A stretch of 64,000 bases of DNA from Cryobacterium sp. SO1. GTDB taxonomy: Bacteria > Actinomycetota > Actinomycetes > Actinomycetales > Microbacteriaceae. This document shows positions 1-8,652 of the stretch, piece after piece. Location of the stretch: contig NZ_CP067394.1 of assembly GCF_004210215.2 (NCBI RefSeq), forward strand, positions 2,170,001 to 2,234,000, in the 5' to 3' direction. A model generated the notes under the pieces. That model worked only from the letters and a program-made list of their open reading frames with translations, was not told where the DNA came from and searched no databases. The position numbers and the translations under genes are program-made. Numbering within the stretch: position 1 is the stretch's first letter; every line of letters begins with the position of its first letter.

Positions 1-522
1 GCCGGATTCGGTGGGCGGGAACACCCGCTGGTCGGCCAGCGCGCTGCGGGTCTTCCCCGACCAGGTCACCGGTTCCTCCTTGAGCAGTTCGCTGAAGAGT
101 TCGAGCTTCTCCTCGAACAGCTGCTCGTAGTCGCTGAGCTCGAGGCCGAACAGGGGAAAGGACTCGGTGAACGAACCACGGCCGAGGATGACCTCCGCAC
201 GGCCGTTGGAGACGGCGTCGAGGGTGGCGAAGCGCTGGAACACCCGTACCGGGTCGTCGGAGCTCAGCACGGTGACGGCGGAGCCGAGCCTGATGGTGCT
301 GGTCTGTCCGGCGATCGCCGCCAGGACGACCTCGGGAGCGGAGACGGCGAAGTCCTCCCGGTGGTGTTCGCCGATGCCGAAGAAGCTCAGGCCGACCTCG
401 TCGGCCAGCACCGCCTCTGCGACGACGTTGCGTAGCACCTGGGCGTGTCCGAGCAGGCTCCCGTCCGCGGCGTAGGTGACGTCGCCGAACGTGTCGAGAC
501 CCAGTTCCAGTGTCGGTGCCAT
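1..522 (-). CDS. LLM-class flavin-dependent oxidoreductase (3' end cut by window)
   Basis: The first 174 codons of a luciferase-like monooxygenase; the rest lies outside the window. The N-terminus reads MAPTLELGLDTFGDV, followed by an IGEHHREDFAVSAP stretch and TIRLGSAVTVLSSDDPVRV, the usual layout of FMN/F420-using TIM-barrel oxidoreductases. The ATG at 522 has an upstream AGGGGAAAGG-type ribosome site. The substrate cannot be told; such enzymes oxidise aldehydes, alkanesulfonates or cofactors. It is oriented away from the neighbouring ABC-F gene only by a roughly 100-bp gap and shares its strand. Confidence 0.85.
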   Translation of the reverse strand, partial: MAPTLELGLDTFGDVTYAADGSLLGHAQVLRNVVAEAVLADEVGLSFFGIGEHHREDFAVSAPEVVLAAIAGQTSTIRLGSAVTVLSSDDPVRVFQRFATLDAVSNGRAEVILGRGSFTESFPLFGLELSDYEQLFEEKLELFSELLKEEPVTWSGKTRSALADQRVFPPTESG

Positions 523-619
523 GTGTGGTGCGCCTTTCCCCTCAGTTTGCATGCATACGCATATGAGGGGTCAACTGCCGGCACCCCTGTCCTATTCCGG
601 ATGCGACCAGCCGGTACCG

Positions 620-2305
620 TCAGTGCCGCACGAAAACGCCCGTCGTCGTCTCGGTGACCCGGCCGGCGTCGACCGTCCAGTGCCGGTCGAGTCGAACGGT
701 AGACAGCATCCGCCGGTCGTGCGTGACCAGCAGCAGGGTGCCCGTGTAGGACTCGAGGGCCTGTTCGAGCTGTTCGATTGCGGCGAGGTCGAGGTGATTG
801 GTGGGTTCGTCGAGCACCAACAGGTTGACCCCGATGGCCTGCAGCAGCGCGAGGCCCGCGCGGGTTCGTTCGCCGGGCGACAATGCGTCGGCGGGCCGGT
901 TGACGTGCTCCGCCGTGAGGGAGAATTTGGCCAGGAGGGTGCGGATCTCGCCCGCGGCCAGGTCGGGCAGGCGTTGTTCGAAAATGGTCACCAGGGTCTG
1001 CTCGCCGGTCACGCTGGCCCTGGCCTGGTCGATCTCGCCGACGGCCACGCTCGCGCCCAGACTCGCCGATCCCTCATCGGGAGACCGGCGGCCGAGCAGC
1101 GCACGCAGCAGGGTGGTCTTGCCGGCCCCGTTCGGGCCGGTGATGCCGATCCGCTCTCCCGCATTGACCTGCAGGGAGACCGGGCCGAAGACGAAGTCGC
1201 CCTGCCGGATCAGAGCGTCGTTCAGGGTCGAGACCACGGTGCTGGAGCGCGGAGCGGCGCCGATGGTGAACTCGAGCTGCCATTCCTTGCGCGGTTCGTC
1301 GACCTCGTCGAGACGGCTGATGCGGCTTTCCATCTGCCGCACCTTCTGCGCCTGCTTCTCGCTGGACTCCGTGGCGGCCTTGCGACGGAGCTTGTCGTTG
1401 TCCGGGGACTTCTTCATGGCGTTCCGCACCCCCTGGCTGGACCACTCCCGTTGGGTGCGGGCGCGGCCGACCAGGTCGGCCTTCTTGTCGGCGAACTCGT
1501 CGTAGGCGGCGCGCTTCTGCCGCCTGGCCGTGGCGCGTTCCTCGAGGTAGGACTCGTAGCCGCCGCCGAAGACCCGGTTGGCGCCCTGGGCAAGGTCGAG
1601 TTCGAGGATCCGGGTGACCGAGCGGGCCAGGAACTCCCTGTCGTGGCTGACCAGCACGGCTCCGCCGCGGAGGCCCGACACAAACGCCTCCAGGCGCTCG
1701 AGGCCGTCGAGGTCGAGGTCGTTGGTGGGTTCGTCGAGCAGCACGATGTCGAACCTTGACAGCAGCAGTGCGGCCAGGCCGACCCTGGCGGCCTGGCCGC
1801 CGGAGAGCGAGGTCATCAGGGCATCCGCGGCCACATCGGCGTCGAGGGTGAGACCGAGGTCGTGCAACACGCCGGGCAGCCTGTCGTCGAGGTCGGCCGC
1901 GCCGCTGGCCAGCCAGCGGTCGAGGGCGACGGAGTAGGCCTCGGCCGGGTCCGCTCCGCCGGCCACGGCAGGCTCGGCCAGGGCGGCGGCGGCGGCATCC
2001 ATCTCCCGGGTGGCCTGGGCACAACCGGTACGTCGACCGATGTACGCCGAGACGGTCTCGCCGGGCATCCGCTCGTGTTCCTGCGGCAACCAGCCCACGA
2101 ACGCATCCGCCGGCGCGAGGGTGACGGTGCCGCCCTGCGGCTCGTCGAGGCCCGCGAGAAGGCGGAGCAGGGTGGACTTGCCCGCACCGTTCACACCGAC
2201 GATCCCGACGACGTCACCGGGCGTCACCGTGAGGTCGAGGGAATCGAACAGGGTGCGGTGGGCGTAGCCGCCGGCGAGGTCCTTGGCGACGAGTGTTGCG
2301 GTCAT
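620..2305 (-). CDS. ABC-F family ATPase
   Basis: A protein of about 561 residues with two fused ABC ATPase domains and no membrane segments, as in ABC-F proteins that act on the ribosome. Domain 1 has Walker A GVNGAGKST, signature LSGGQAARVGLA and Walker B LLDEPTNDLDLD; domain 2 has GPNGAGKTT, LSPGERTRAGLA and LVLDEPTNHLDL. The linker is long, charged and arginine/lysine-rich, typical of the family. Start chosen at the ATG giving MTATLVAKDLAGG, which fits the usual N-terminus; an ATG 27 bases upstream is also possible. It may protect ribosomes from antibiotics or act as a translation factor; which one cannot be told here. Confidence 0.9.
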   Translation of the reverse strand: MTATLVAKDLAGGYAHRTLFDSLDLTVTPGDVVGIVGVNGAGKSTLLRLLAGLDEPQGGTVTLAPADAFVGWLPQEHERMPGETVSAYIGRRTGCAQATREMDAAAAALAEPAVAGGADPAEAYSVALDRWLASGAADLDDRLPGVLHDLGLTLDADVAADALMTSLSGGQAARVGLAALLLSRFDIVLLDEPTNDLDLDGLERLEAFVSGLRGGAVLVSHDREFLARSVTRILELDLAQGANRVFGGGYESYLEERATARRQKRAAYDEFADKKADLVGRARTQREWSSQGVRNAMKKSPDNDKLRRKAATESSEKQAQKVRQMESRISRLDEVDEPRKEWQLEFTIGAAPRSSTVVSTLNDALIRQGDFVFGPVSLQVNAGERIGITGPNGAGKTTLLRALLGRRSPDEGSASLGASVAVGEIDQARASVTGEQTLVTIFEQRLPDLAAGEIRTLLAKFSLTAEHVNRPADALSPGERTRAGLALLQAIGVNLLVLDEPTNHLDLAAIEQLEQALESYTGTLLLVTHDRRMLSTVRLDRHWTVDAGRVTETTTGVFVRH

Positions 2306-2419
2306 GGTCCTAGTTTCCCATTCGATTCCCACACCGGATGCTCGCTGCCCGCGTTACCCGCCGCCGTCGCGAAGCGTCACACCGGTGCCGGCGCCGGGGC
2401 CGATCGTTACGCTGGGCCC

Positions 2420-3622
2420 ATGACGGTTCGTCCAGACAAACAGGTGCCGGAATCCCTCGCCGAGTTCAGCCAGGCCGTGCACGCCGGCAATCACATCGAT
2501 CCGGGGACCCATTCAGTGCGCACCCCGATCGTGATGGCGAACTCCTACGCCCTGCCGGAGGATCCGTCGTCGATCAGCTGGTCTGGCACCGATGTGCCGC
2601 TCTACACGCGCAATAGCGGAGTCAATCAGCTGGGATTGCAGCAGAAGCTGGCCTTGCTCGAGCGTGGCGAGGACGCCGTGACACTGGCCAGCGGGGTGGC
2701 CGCGCTGCACGCAGTGTTCTTCACCTTCCTACGCACCGGCGATCACGTCGTGGTATCCGATGTCGCCTACGAGGCCACCTTCAAGCTCTTCCGTGAGCTC
2801 CTGCCCGACAAGTACGGCATCCTGGCGACCTTCGTCGACACCAGCGACCCGGCGGCGGTGGCGGCGGCGATCCGCCCGGAGACCCGGTTGGTGCATGTCG
2901 AGGCCATCGCCAATCCCACCACCCGGGTGGCCGACATCGCCGCGATCGCCGACATCACCCGCGCGGCCGGGGTGCTCCTGTCGGTGGATTCCACGTTCAC
3001 CCCGCCCCCTGTGCTCCGTCCGCTCGAGCTCGGGGCGGATCTCGTGGTGCATTCGCTCACCAAGTACATCAACGGCCACGGCGACGCGATGGGCGGCGCC
3101 GTCATCGGCTCGGGCGAGCTGATCCAGCGCATCAAATCGGAGGCCATGGTCGACGTGGGCGGCGTGATCAGTCCATTCAACGCCTGGCTGATCATGCGCG
3201 GCTCGGTCACCCTGCCACTGCGGATGCGGCAGCACACCGAGTCGGCCCAGCGGGTCGCCGAGTTCCTCGCGGCTGATCCCCGGGTGGCGTACGTCGCCTA
3301 CCCGGGCCTGCCGGGGCATTCGCAGCACGCCGTGGCACTCAGGCAGTTCCGGCACGGTTTCGGCGGCATGCTCGCCTTCGCCGTCGCCGGCGACCCGGCC
3401 GCCCAGAACCGATTCGTCTCGGAGCTGCGCGTGATCACCTCGGCGGTGTCGCTCGGCCATGACGAGAGCCTGATCGTGCACGTCTCGGGCGATGGCCCCC
3501 GCGCCGCGTACTACCCAGCCGAGTTCCAGCGCCTCGGCCACCTGCGCCTCTCGGTGGGCCTGGAGGACGCCGAGGACCTGATCGGGGACCTCTCCGCAGC
3601 GTTGGATGAGACTTTCCGCTGA
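2420..3622 (+). CDS. PLP-dependent Cys/Met metabolism enzyme (cystathionine gamma-lyase/synthase type)
   Basis: A 400-residue fold-type I PLP enzyme of the trans-sulfuration family. The PLP-binding pattern is visible: SGVAALHAVFFTFLRTGDHV, then VDSTFTPPPVLRPLELGADLVVHSLTKYINGHGD with the Schiff-base lysine in SLTKY. Length fits the family (380-410 residues). The ATG at 2420 was chosen because the N-terminus then matches the family; the frame is open further upstream only by chance. Lyase versus synthase versus methionine gamma-lyase activity cannot be separated by eye. It stands alone, divergent from the ABC-F gene. Confidence 0.88.
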   Translation: MTVRPDKQVPESLAEFSQAVHAGNHIDPGTHSVRTPIVMANSYALPEDPSSISWSGTDVPLYTRNSGVNQLGLQQKLALLERGEDAVTLASGVAALHAVFFTFLRTGDHVVVSDVAYEATFKLFRELLPDKYGILATFVDTSDPAAVAAAIRPETRLVHVEAIANPTTRVADIAAIADITRAAGVLLSVDSTFTPPPVLRPLELGADLVVHSLTKYINGHGDAMGGAVIGSGELIQRIKSEAMVDVGGVISPFNAWLIMRGSVTLPLRMRQHTESAQRVAEFLAADPRVAYVAYPGLPGHSQHAVALRQFRHGFGGMLAFAVAGDPAAQNRFVSELRVITSAVSLGHDESLIVHVSGDGPRAAYYPAEFQRLGHLRLSVGLEDAEDLIGDLSAALDETFR

Positions 3623-3737
3623 CCGCGCAGGGCGGGGCGCTACGTATCCGCCACAATGGACACACCAGCGTCGACACCACGACACCTCCTCCTAGCGTGC
3701 GGGCAGCACCACCGGGCCTGCGGAACGGAACGGAACC

Positions 3738-4112
3738 ATGAGCGAATCAGACCTGCTGGGCCACTGGGCCAGCGCACGATGGCACATCATCGTTTCCCAG
3801 GTCGCGCCGACCCTGCTCCTCACTGCGCTGATCGGATTCGCCGCCCTCGGCTTGGCCGACACCCCGCTGAGCGTCCGCATCGCTGCCGCCGGCGTGCTGC
3901 TGGCGTCGGGCATCCTTGGAGCGCTGGCGCAGATCGCCGCAGCCAACGAGGCCACCGCGGTCATCGGCGACCTGCAACGTCTCGACGCACCGTCGACACT
4001 GAGCCGGCGGGTCATAGCCTCAGCCCCGTGGATCATTGTGGTGCGGCTGGTCACCCCGGCGATCTTCGTGGTCGTCTACATCGCCCTGCTGACCGCTCTG
4101 TTCCTGCCGTAG
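3738..4112 (+). CDS. small integral membrane protein, function unknown
   Basis: A 124-residue protein with an N-terminal hydrophilic stretch followed by about three hydrophobic segments (near residues 20-40, 45-70 and 98-123). A GGAACGGAA stretch just before the ATG can serve as ribosome site. It resembles no family I recognise. The gene is single, between the PLP enzyme and a convergent YchJ-like gene. Confidence 0.7.
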   Translation: MSESDLLGHWASARWHIIVSQVAPTLLLTALIGFAALGLADTPLSVRIAAAGVLLASGILGALAQIAAANEATAVIGDLQRLDAPSTLSRRVIASAPWIIVVRLVTPAIFVVVYIALLTALFLP

Positions 4113-4168
4113 AGCCCCTGCGGGGCCCGGATCTCCGACGGCCGCGACGGCCGCGCAGCGGACTCGGC

Positions 4169-4597
4169 TCAGCCTTCCGCGTCCAGGTACAGCCAGGCGC
4201 CGGACACCTTCAGAAACCGGCTGATCTCGTGCTGCCGGGTGCGTCGCCCGTTGTGTCGGGAGTATGCGGTGAACTCGACAACACCCTCGGTGTCGAACAT
4301 TCTGCCCCGCACCGTCCGGTCGATGTCCAACCGCGTCCACCGAACCGCCGGGTCGAGCTCGAGGGCGGCCGGCCGGGTGAGCGGATGCCACGTCCGCAGC
4401 AGATAGGCACCATCACCGACAGCGAAGGCCGCATAACGCGACCGCATGAGCTCCTCGGCCGTGGCAGCCGCCGCGTCGCCGCGGTGCAGGCGCCCACAGC
4501 AGGCGTCATAGGTGTTGCCGCTGAGGCAGGGACACCCGACGGAGCCTTCGGCTGCGGGGGCGCCCGCTACTTCTCCGGCGGAATCTGGATTGGACAT
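4169..4597 (-). CDS. YchJ-like / UPF0225 protein with SEC-C zinc motif
   Basis: A 142-residue protein with an N-terminal SEC-C motif (CPCLSGNTYDACCG) that binds zinc, then the conserved LMRSRYAAFAVGDGAYLLRTWHP region and a C-terminal VVEFTAYSRH block of the NTF2-like YchJ fold. Function in the cell is unknown for the family. It follows the SOUL-domain gene on the same strand after a 25-base gap, so the two may be co-transcribed. Confidence 0.85.
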   Translation of the reverse strand: MSNPDSAGEVAGAPAAEGSVGCPCLSGNTYDACCGRLHRGDAAAATAEELMRSRYAAFAVGDGAYLLRTWHPLTRPAALELDPAVRWTRLDIDRTVRGRMFDTEGVVEFTAYSRHNGRRTRQHEISRFLKVSGAWLYLDAEG

Positions 4598-4622
4598 CCA
4601 GCCATTATCGAGGTTCGCGGGC

Positions 4623-5138
4623 TTAGGCGGAGATCACCCGAACCAGGGCCTCGTTAGTAGCGAGGTATCTGGTCCGTAATGTGGGCCCGAAGCGCGCGAA
4701 GTATACCGGTCCGTCCGGCAGGAGGTCGGCCGCCGGCAACCAGCCGAGCAGCGCTCGGCCACGGTCGGAGAATCTCCTCGTGCTCCAGCCTCCCCCGAAA
4801 CGCAAGACCGCGGCCTCGTGGGCCGGGACGAAACGCACCCGCAGATGCTCATCGAGGGGGCCAGGGGCCAGGTCCGGATCCTGCTGCCCCTGCAGCACGA
4901 GGCTGACCAGGTGCCGGGACTCCCCCGCCAGTTCCTGCAGCACCGGGGTGGTCACGGGCAGCGAGGCACCCGACCGGTTGCGGCCGCCGAGGTAGTCAAG
5001 CAGCTGACGGACCCCCCGGCCGGCCGCTCGGACGGAGTCGCCGTCGACCGGTACCTGAACGACGACACAGTCCGGATATCGACGGACGTCGAAGCTGGGA
5101 AACGCCCGAACCACCGTGTAGGGCTGCTGCGCGGTCAT
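4623..5138 (-). CDS. SOUL-family heme-binding protein
   Basis: A 171-residue protein starting PYTVVRAFPSFDVRRYPDCV, the hallmark opening of SOUL/HBP proteins, followed by LRVRFVPAHEAAVLRFGGGW and FARFGPTL blocks near the C-terminus. Family members bind heme or tetrapyrroles; no signal peptide is visible, so it should be cytosolic. It lies upstream of the YchJ-like gene. Confidence 0.85.
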   Translation of the reverse strand: MTAQQPYTVVRAFPSFDVRRYPDCVVVQVPVDGDSVRAAGRGVRQLLDYLGGRNRSGASLPVTTPVLQELAGESRHLVSLVLQGQQDPDLAPGPLDEHLRVRFVPAHEAAVLRFGGGWSTRRFSDRGRALLGWLPAADLLPDGPVYFARFGPTLRTRYLATNEALVRVISA

Positions 5139-5206
5139 ACCGGGCAGTGTAATCCTTTCCCCCTACTCGGGGGTGGCGGGCCGCCTCCTGGGCGGACGGG
5201 ATCCGG

Positions 5207-5557
5207 TCAGGCCTTCTTGACGACGCTGGACTTCAGTTGCGTGGTGACGCCTTCGATGCGCGCCTCGATGTCGTGGTCGCCCACACCCTGGCGCAGGCGG
5301 ATGTCGCGTACCTTGGTGCCGACCTTGAGCACATTGGTTCCGCCCTTGACCTTCAGCCCCTTGATGATGGTGACGGAGTCGCCGTCGGCCAGCACACTGC
5401 CGTGGGCGTCGGTGATGACGGTGGCGGCAGCCGGCTCACCGGAGTCGGCGGCCTCTGCGGACCATTCGTGTGCGCAGAGCGGGCAGACCAGTAACGACCC
5501 CATCTCGTAGGTCATGTCGCTGGAGCATTCCGGGCACGGGGGCAGGGTCTCATTCAC
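5207..5557 (-). CDS. PhnA/YjdM-type zinc-ribbon protein
   Basis: A 116-residue protein with an N-terminal zinc ribbon (CPECSSDM ... CPLCAHEW) and the conserved C-terminal domain containing DGDSVTIIKGLKVKGG and LKVGTKVRDIRL, as in the alkylphosphonate-uptake-named PhnA/YjdM family, whose true role is unclear. A GTG start at 5557 is chosen: it precedes the zinc ribbon by seven codons and has a GGGGGTG ribosome site. An open frame continues far upstream but lacks family similarity. Confidence 0.88.
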   Translation of the reverse strand: MNETLPPCPECSSDMTYEMGSLLVCPLCAHEWSAEAADSGEPAAATVITDAHGSVLADGDSVTIIKGLKVKGGTNVLKVGTKVRDIRLRQGVGDHDIEARIEGVTTQLKSSVVKKA

Positions 5558-5773
5558 ACCCCCATCGTACGCACCAGGGGGTACCGGCGGATCGCACCCG
5601 CATTCGCCGGGGACCCCGTGGCGCGAATCGCAGAAAATATTGAGGAAAATTCCGGCTAACGAGCGTACCGTGTGCGCCATGATCCAGAATTCCTCGATCG
5701 TGACCGCACACGGCGCCGGCGTCGGACTCGCCCGCCCAGCGTGCACCACTCGGGCACCGGGACAGGGGCCGCT

Positions 5774-6352
5774 GTGAGCGTGCTCGCCGAGGTGCTGCTC
5801 GCCCTGGCCGCCCTGATGCTCGTGTCCACGGCGGTCGTCGTCGTGACCGCCCGGGTGGTCTACACCCGCGTCCGCCGCAGCCGGGTCGTGGGCGCGTCCC
5901 TCCTGCGCGCTCGCGCGACGTTGACTTTCGGCAGGCAGCATGAGGTCCTCAGGCTGCGGGTACGCCTCTCCGACACCCTCGCCAGCGGCCGCGAAGCCCT
6001 GAACCTGGCAGACCGCACTGGCCGTCCGCGTGGCGACCTGCACCGGCTCTTCGAACGCATTCGCGGGGAAGCCGCCGCCGTCGACGCCCAGTTGATCCTG
6101 TTGTCCAGCGAGCGAGACGCCAGGGCGCTCGCGGACGCCCTCCCCACTGCCGGGGTCCGCGTCGAGCAGATCCACACCCTGGTGCGCCGGCTGCGTACCG
6201 CCGTGTCCACGGGCCTCATCGGAGCCACTGATGACGCGTTGACCGGGCTGACCGCCGACGTGGACCGTGAGGTCGCCGCCCTGGACGCCGGCGTGCGCGA
6301 GCTGCACGCCCTGAATGCCGATAGTCCCCTCCCCGGACGGAGCGCACCATGA
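5774..6352 (+). CDS. membrane-anchored helical protein in the pspA operon
   Basis: A 192-residue protein starting at a GTG (VSVLAEVLLALAALMLVSTA), giving one N-terminal membrane segment, then a charged, mostly helical cytoplasmic part rich in Arg and Leu. It ends in an ATGA overlap with pspA, so the two are translationally coupled. This pairing suggests a membrane partner for the PspA envelope-stress protein; that role is inferred from position only. A CAGGGGCC ribosome site precedes the GTG. Confidence 0.72.
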   Translation: MSVLAEVLLALAALMLVSTAVVVVTARVVYTRVRRSRVVGASLLRARATLTFGRQHEVLRLRVRLSDTLASGREALNLADRTGRPRGDLHRLFERIRGEAAAVDAQLILLSSERDARALADALPTAGVRVEQIHTLVRRLRTAVSTGLIGATDDALTGLTADVDREVAALDAGVRELHALNADSPLPGRSAP

Positions 6353-7128
6353 CCTTCTCCTCCCGCTTGCGCGTCATCTTCCGCAGCAAGGCGTCCCGCA
6401 CCCTGGACCGGCTGGAGGACCCCCGCGAAGCCCTCGACGACAGCTACGAGCAGCTGGTGCGGATGCTGCAGGAGGTCAGGGTGGGCCTGGCCGAAGTGGC
6501 GACGGCGAAGAAGCGCATCGAGTTACAGGGCGAGGAGATGGGTGCCCGCCATCAGCGACTGGCCGACCAGGCGAACGAGGCCCTGAACCAGGGCCGGGAG
6601 GACCTCGCCAGGACCGCCCTTGAGCGGCGCTCCCTCCTCGAGGGCCAGGTGGCCTCGCTTCGGGACCAGTACACCACTCTGCAGAAGCAACAGGCCCAGT
6701 TGCAGGACAACGAACGGCGCCTGGCCGAGCGGGTTGCCGCGTTCCGCACCGAGAAGGAGAGCATCAAGGCCAGCTATGCCGCTTCCGAGGCGCAGGTGAA
6801 GGCCAACGAGGCCGCGGCCGGCCTGGGGTCTCAGATGAGTGATGTCGGCGTCACCCTGGAGCGGGCCAAGGACCGGATCATGCAGATGCAGGCCCGCGCC
6901 GCCGCCACCGACGATCTTCTGGCCAGCGGCGCCCTGAGCGACCTCACCGCTCCACCGGATGCCGATCTCACCCGGCAGTTGTCGTCCGGAACGACCGCGG
7001 CCGAGGTCGACCGGCAGTTGCGGGCGTTGAAAGAAGCCAGGGCGGCCCGGTCCGGCCGACCGGCCGGGTCTGGCGGCAGCGAACCGGAGGACTGGCTGCG
7101 CATCGGCGACGGCCCGCAGTCCCCCTGA
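6349..7128 (+). CDS. pspA: PspA/IM30 family envelope-stress protein
   Basis: A 259-residue coiled-coil protein of the PspA/Vipp1 family: it begins with the amphipathic helix region (MTFSSRLRVIFRSKASRTLDRLEDP), followed by long coiled coils (residues about 30-180) and a less ordered tail. These proteins polymerise on the inner face of the membrane and protect it when the proton gradient fails. It overlaps the preceding gene by four bases and is followed by a strong hairpin terminator. Confidence 0.88.
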   Translation: MTFSSRLRVIFRSKASRTLDRLEDPREALDDSYEQLVRMLQEVRVGLAEVATAKKRIELQGEEMGARHQRLADQANEALNQGREDLARTALERRSLLEGQVASLRDQYTTLQKQQAQLQDNERRLAERVAAFRTEKESIKASYAASEAQVKANEAAAGLGSQMSDVGVTLERAKDRIMQMQARAAATDDLLASGALSDLTAPPDADLTRQLSSGTTAAEVDRQLRALKEARAARSGRPAGSGGSEPEDWLRIGDGPQSP

Positions 7129-7252
7129 CGGTTCGGCCGGATCCGTCGCTGTGCGGGCCCGGATGCCGGCGGACTTTCGGCCCGTGAACCGACCGGGAAA
7201 TTCGTCGAGAATTCTGAAGCGTTCCCCACCCGGCCCGATCAGGAGATCGTAA

Positions 7253-7288
7253 AAAACCCCCGATGACCTATGTCATCAGGGGGTTTTC
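7253..7288 (+). terminator. rho-independent terminator after pspA
   Basis: An inverted repeat AAAACCCCC-GATGAC / GTCATC-A-GGGGGTTTT with a four-base loop (CTAT) ends in a T-rich tract. The stem also has an A/T tract on the other side, so it could stop transcription from both strands, including any transcript through the tRNA fragment just downstream. Confidence 0.85.
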
Positions 7289-7295
7289 TTGTGCT

Positions 7296-7335
7296 TGGTG
7301 GATCCGAGGGGATTCGAACCCCTGACCCCCTGTAG
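7296..7335 (-). other. 3' fragment of a tRNA gene (probable attachment-site scar)
   Basis: On the minus strand the sequence ends with a T arm AGGGG-TTCGAAT-CCCCT, acceptor strand CGGATCC, discriminator A and encoded CCA. The matching 5' acceptor strand (GGATCCG) is absent at the expected distance, so only the 3' half is present. Such 3' tRNA ends are what tyrosine integrases of genomic islands reproduce on integration. The isotype cannot be read because the anticodon arm is not intact. Confidence 0.6.
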
Positions 7336-7805
7336 TTCTCAGCGGGTTCGAGATTCGTCTCTTCTGAGTCGTCGATTCGACTTTCCTTGGACGAAGTACT
7401 GGTCAATTGGTCTTTTCCAAAACCGAATCTTCTTCTTGCGATCTTTGATCTTATCTCCATTGGGCAATTTAGACCACCTTCGACGTCGCTGAAGTGTCGA
7501 ATAAGTGTCGACCGCTCAGCAGGGTTGCTGTGTTCGCATTCCGTAAGTTCGGCACTTCCGTTCAGTTGCGAGCTCGACAGGCCGGCGTGGACGACCTGCG
7601 TGGTTGCCATGATTGGAGAAGGTTCCGTCATCATCTCCGCGGCGAGGACCGCGTCCTCGACCGGAGGGACCTTCACGCGGTCGATGTAACGGGGAGTAGA
7701 TATCGATAATCAAGTAGGCGTCGAAGTACTTGCCCTGCAGCAGGCCGCATCGCGCAGTTTTCGCCACTCCGTGATCGGCGAGGAATAGATTGAGTATTTG
7801 AGGCG
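7336..7805. other. no supported gene between tRNA scar and IS element
   Basis: About 470 bases with lower GC than the surroundings. Open frames exist on both strands but they run through the tRNA fragment or lack a ribosome site and family similarity. This is probably decayed island-edge DNA. Confidence 0.5.
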
Positions 7806-7902
7806 TTGAGCACCACCCAATCGTGCCGTTCAGCACCACCGATCGTGCGGGAGAGCACCAGTGGTGGTGTGGCCTGGCACCACTGGTGCTCCTCTTCACG
7901 GA

Positions 7903-8652
7903 TTACGCGGTGGTGAGGGCCGTGTGCTCGCGCATGTTGTAGTTGCCCGTTTCAACCCAGACGGTGTTGTGGATGATCCGGTCCATGATCGCGTCGGCGT
8001 GAACACCGGAGCCGAGGCGCTGGTGCCAGTCCTTCTGCGAATACTGGGTGCAGAACACCGTCGACGTTTCGCCGTAGCGGCGCTCCATTAGCTCCAGCAG
8101 CATGCCGCGCATCGACTCCGTCGGCCGGTCCAGTAACCACTCGTCAATGACGAGCAGGGTGAACGCGGCGTATTTGCGGAGGAACTTCCCGGACCCGCCG
8201 GAGCTGTCTTGGGCGGCGACCCAGGCTTCCTCGAGGTCGGGCATGCGGACGTAGTGCGCGCGGATGCGGTGCTCGCAGGCGCGCTTGGCGATCGCGCAGC
8301 CCAGATAGGACTTCCCTGATCCGGTGAACCCCTGAAAGACGACGTTCTGCTGCCGGGTCACGAACGAACAGGTGCCGAGCTGAGTCAGCAACGGCCGATT
8401 CAGGCCGCGCTCGTCGAGCAGGTCGATGCGGCGCATGTCCGCGTTCGGATAGCGCAGCCCCGCCCGGCGGATCAGCCCGGCGACCTTGGAGTGCGTGAAG
8501 GTGGAGTAGGCGTCATCGACGACCAGCCGGACCCGTTCTTCGAACGTCAAGCTGATCGAGAGTGTTTCGTCCTGGGTGTCGATCGCCTCGAGCAGCTCGC
8601 CCGCGTTCATCTCGCGGAGCTTGCGCTTGGTCTCGCCGTCCAGGCGGCTCAA
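7903..8652 (-). CDS. istB: IstB-like AAA+ ATPase of IS21 element
   Basis: A 249-residue helper ATPase for IS21 transposition. Walker A is GFTGSGKS (about residue 110) and Walker B is LLVIDEWL; the arginine-rich C-terminus fits the family. The start is a TTG at 8652 overlapping the istA stop (TTGA), so translation is coupled to istA. It appears intact, but its partner transposase is split, so this copy should not move by itself. Confidence 0.9.
   Translation of the reverse strand: MSRLDGETKRKLREMNAGELLEAIDTQDETLSISLTFEERVRLVVDDAYSTFTHSKVAGLIRRAGLRYPNADMRRIDLLDERGLNRPLLTQLGTCSFVTRQQNVVFQGFTGSGKSYLGCAIAKRACEHRIRAHYVRMPDLEEAWVAAQDSSGGSGKFLRKYAAFTLLVIDEWLLDRPTESMRGMLLELMERRYGETSTVFCTQYSQKDWHQRLGSGVHADAIMDRIIHNTVWVETGNYNMREHTALTTA

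Noticed and set aside
476..1759. 427-codon open frame on the plus strand
   Set aside because: Antisense shadow of the ABC-F gene; repetitive Gly/Val/Leu-rich product typical of high-GC antisense frames.
5558..6307. Extension of the PhnA/YjdM frame to 366 codons
   Set aside because: The extra part runs antisense to the pspA-operon membrane protein and has no family similarity; the GTG at 5557 with its ribosome site fits the family length.
7239..7676. 145-codon open frame on the minus strand
   Set aside because: It reads through the tRNA fragment and the terminator, has no ribosome site and no family similarity.
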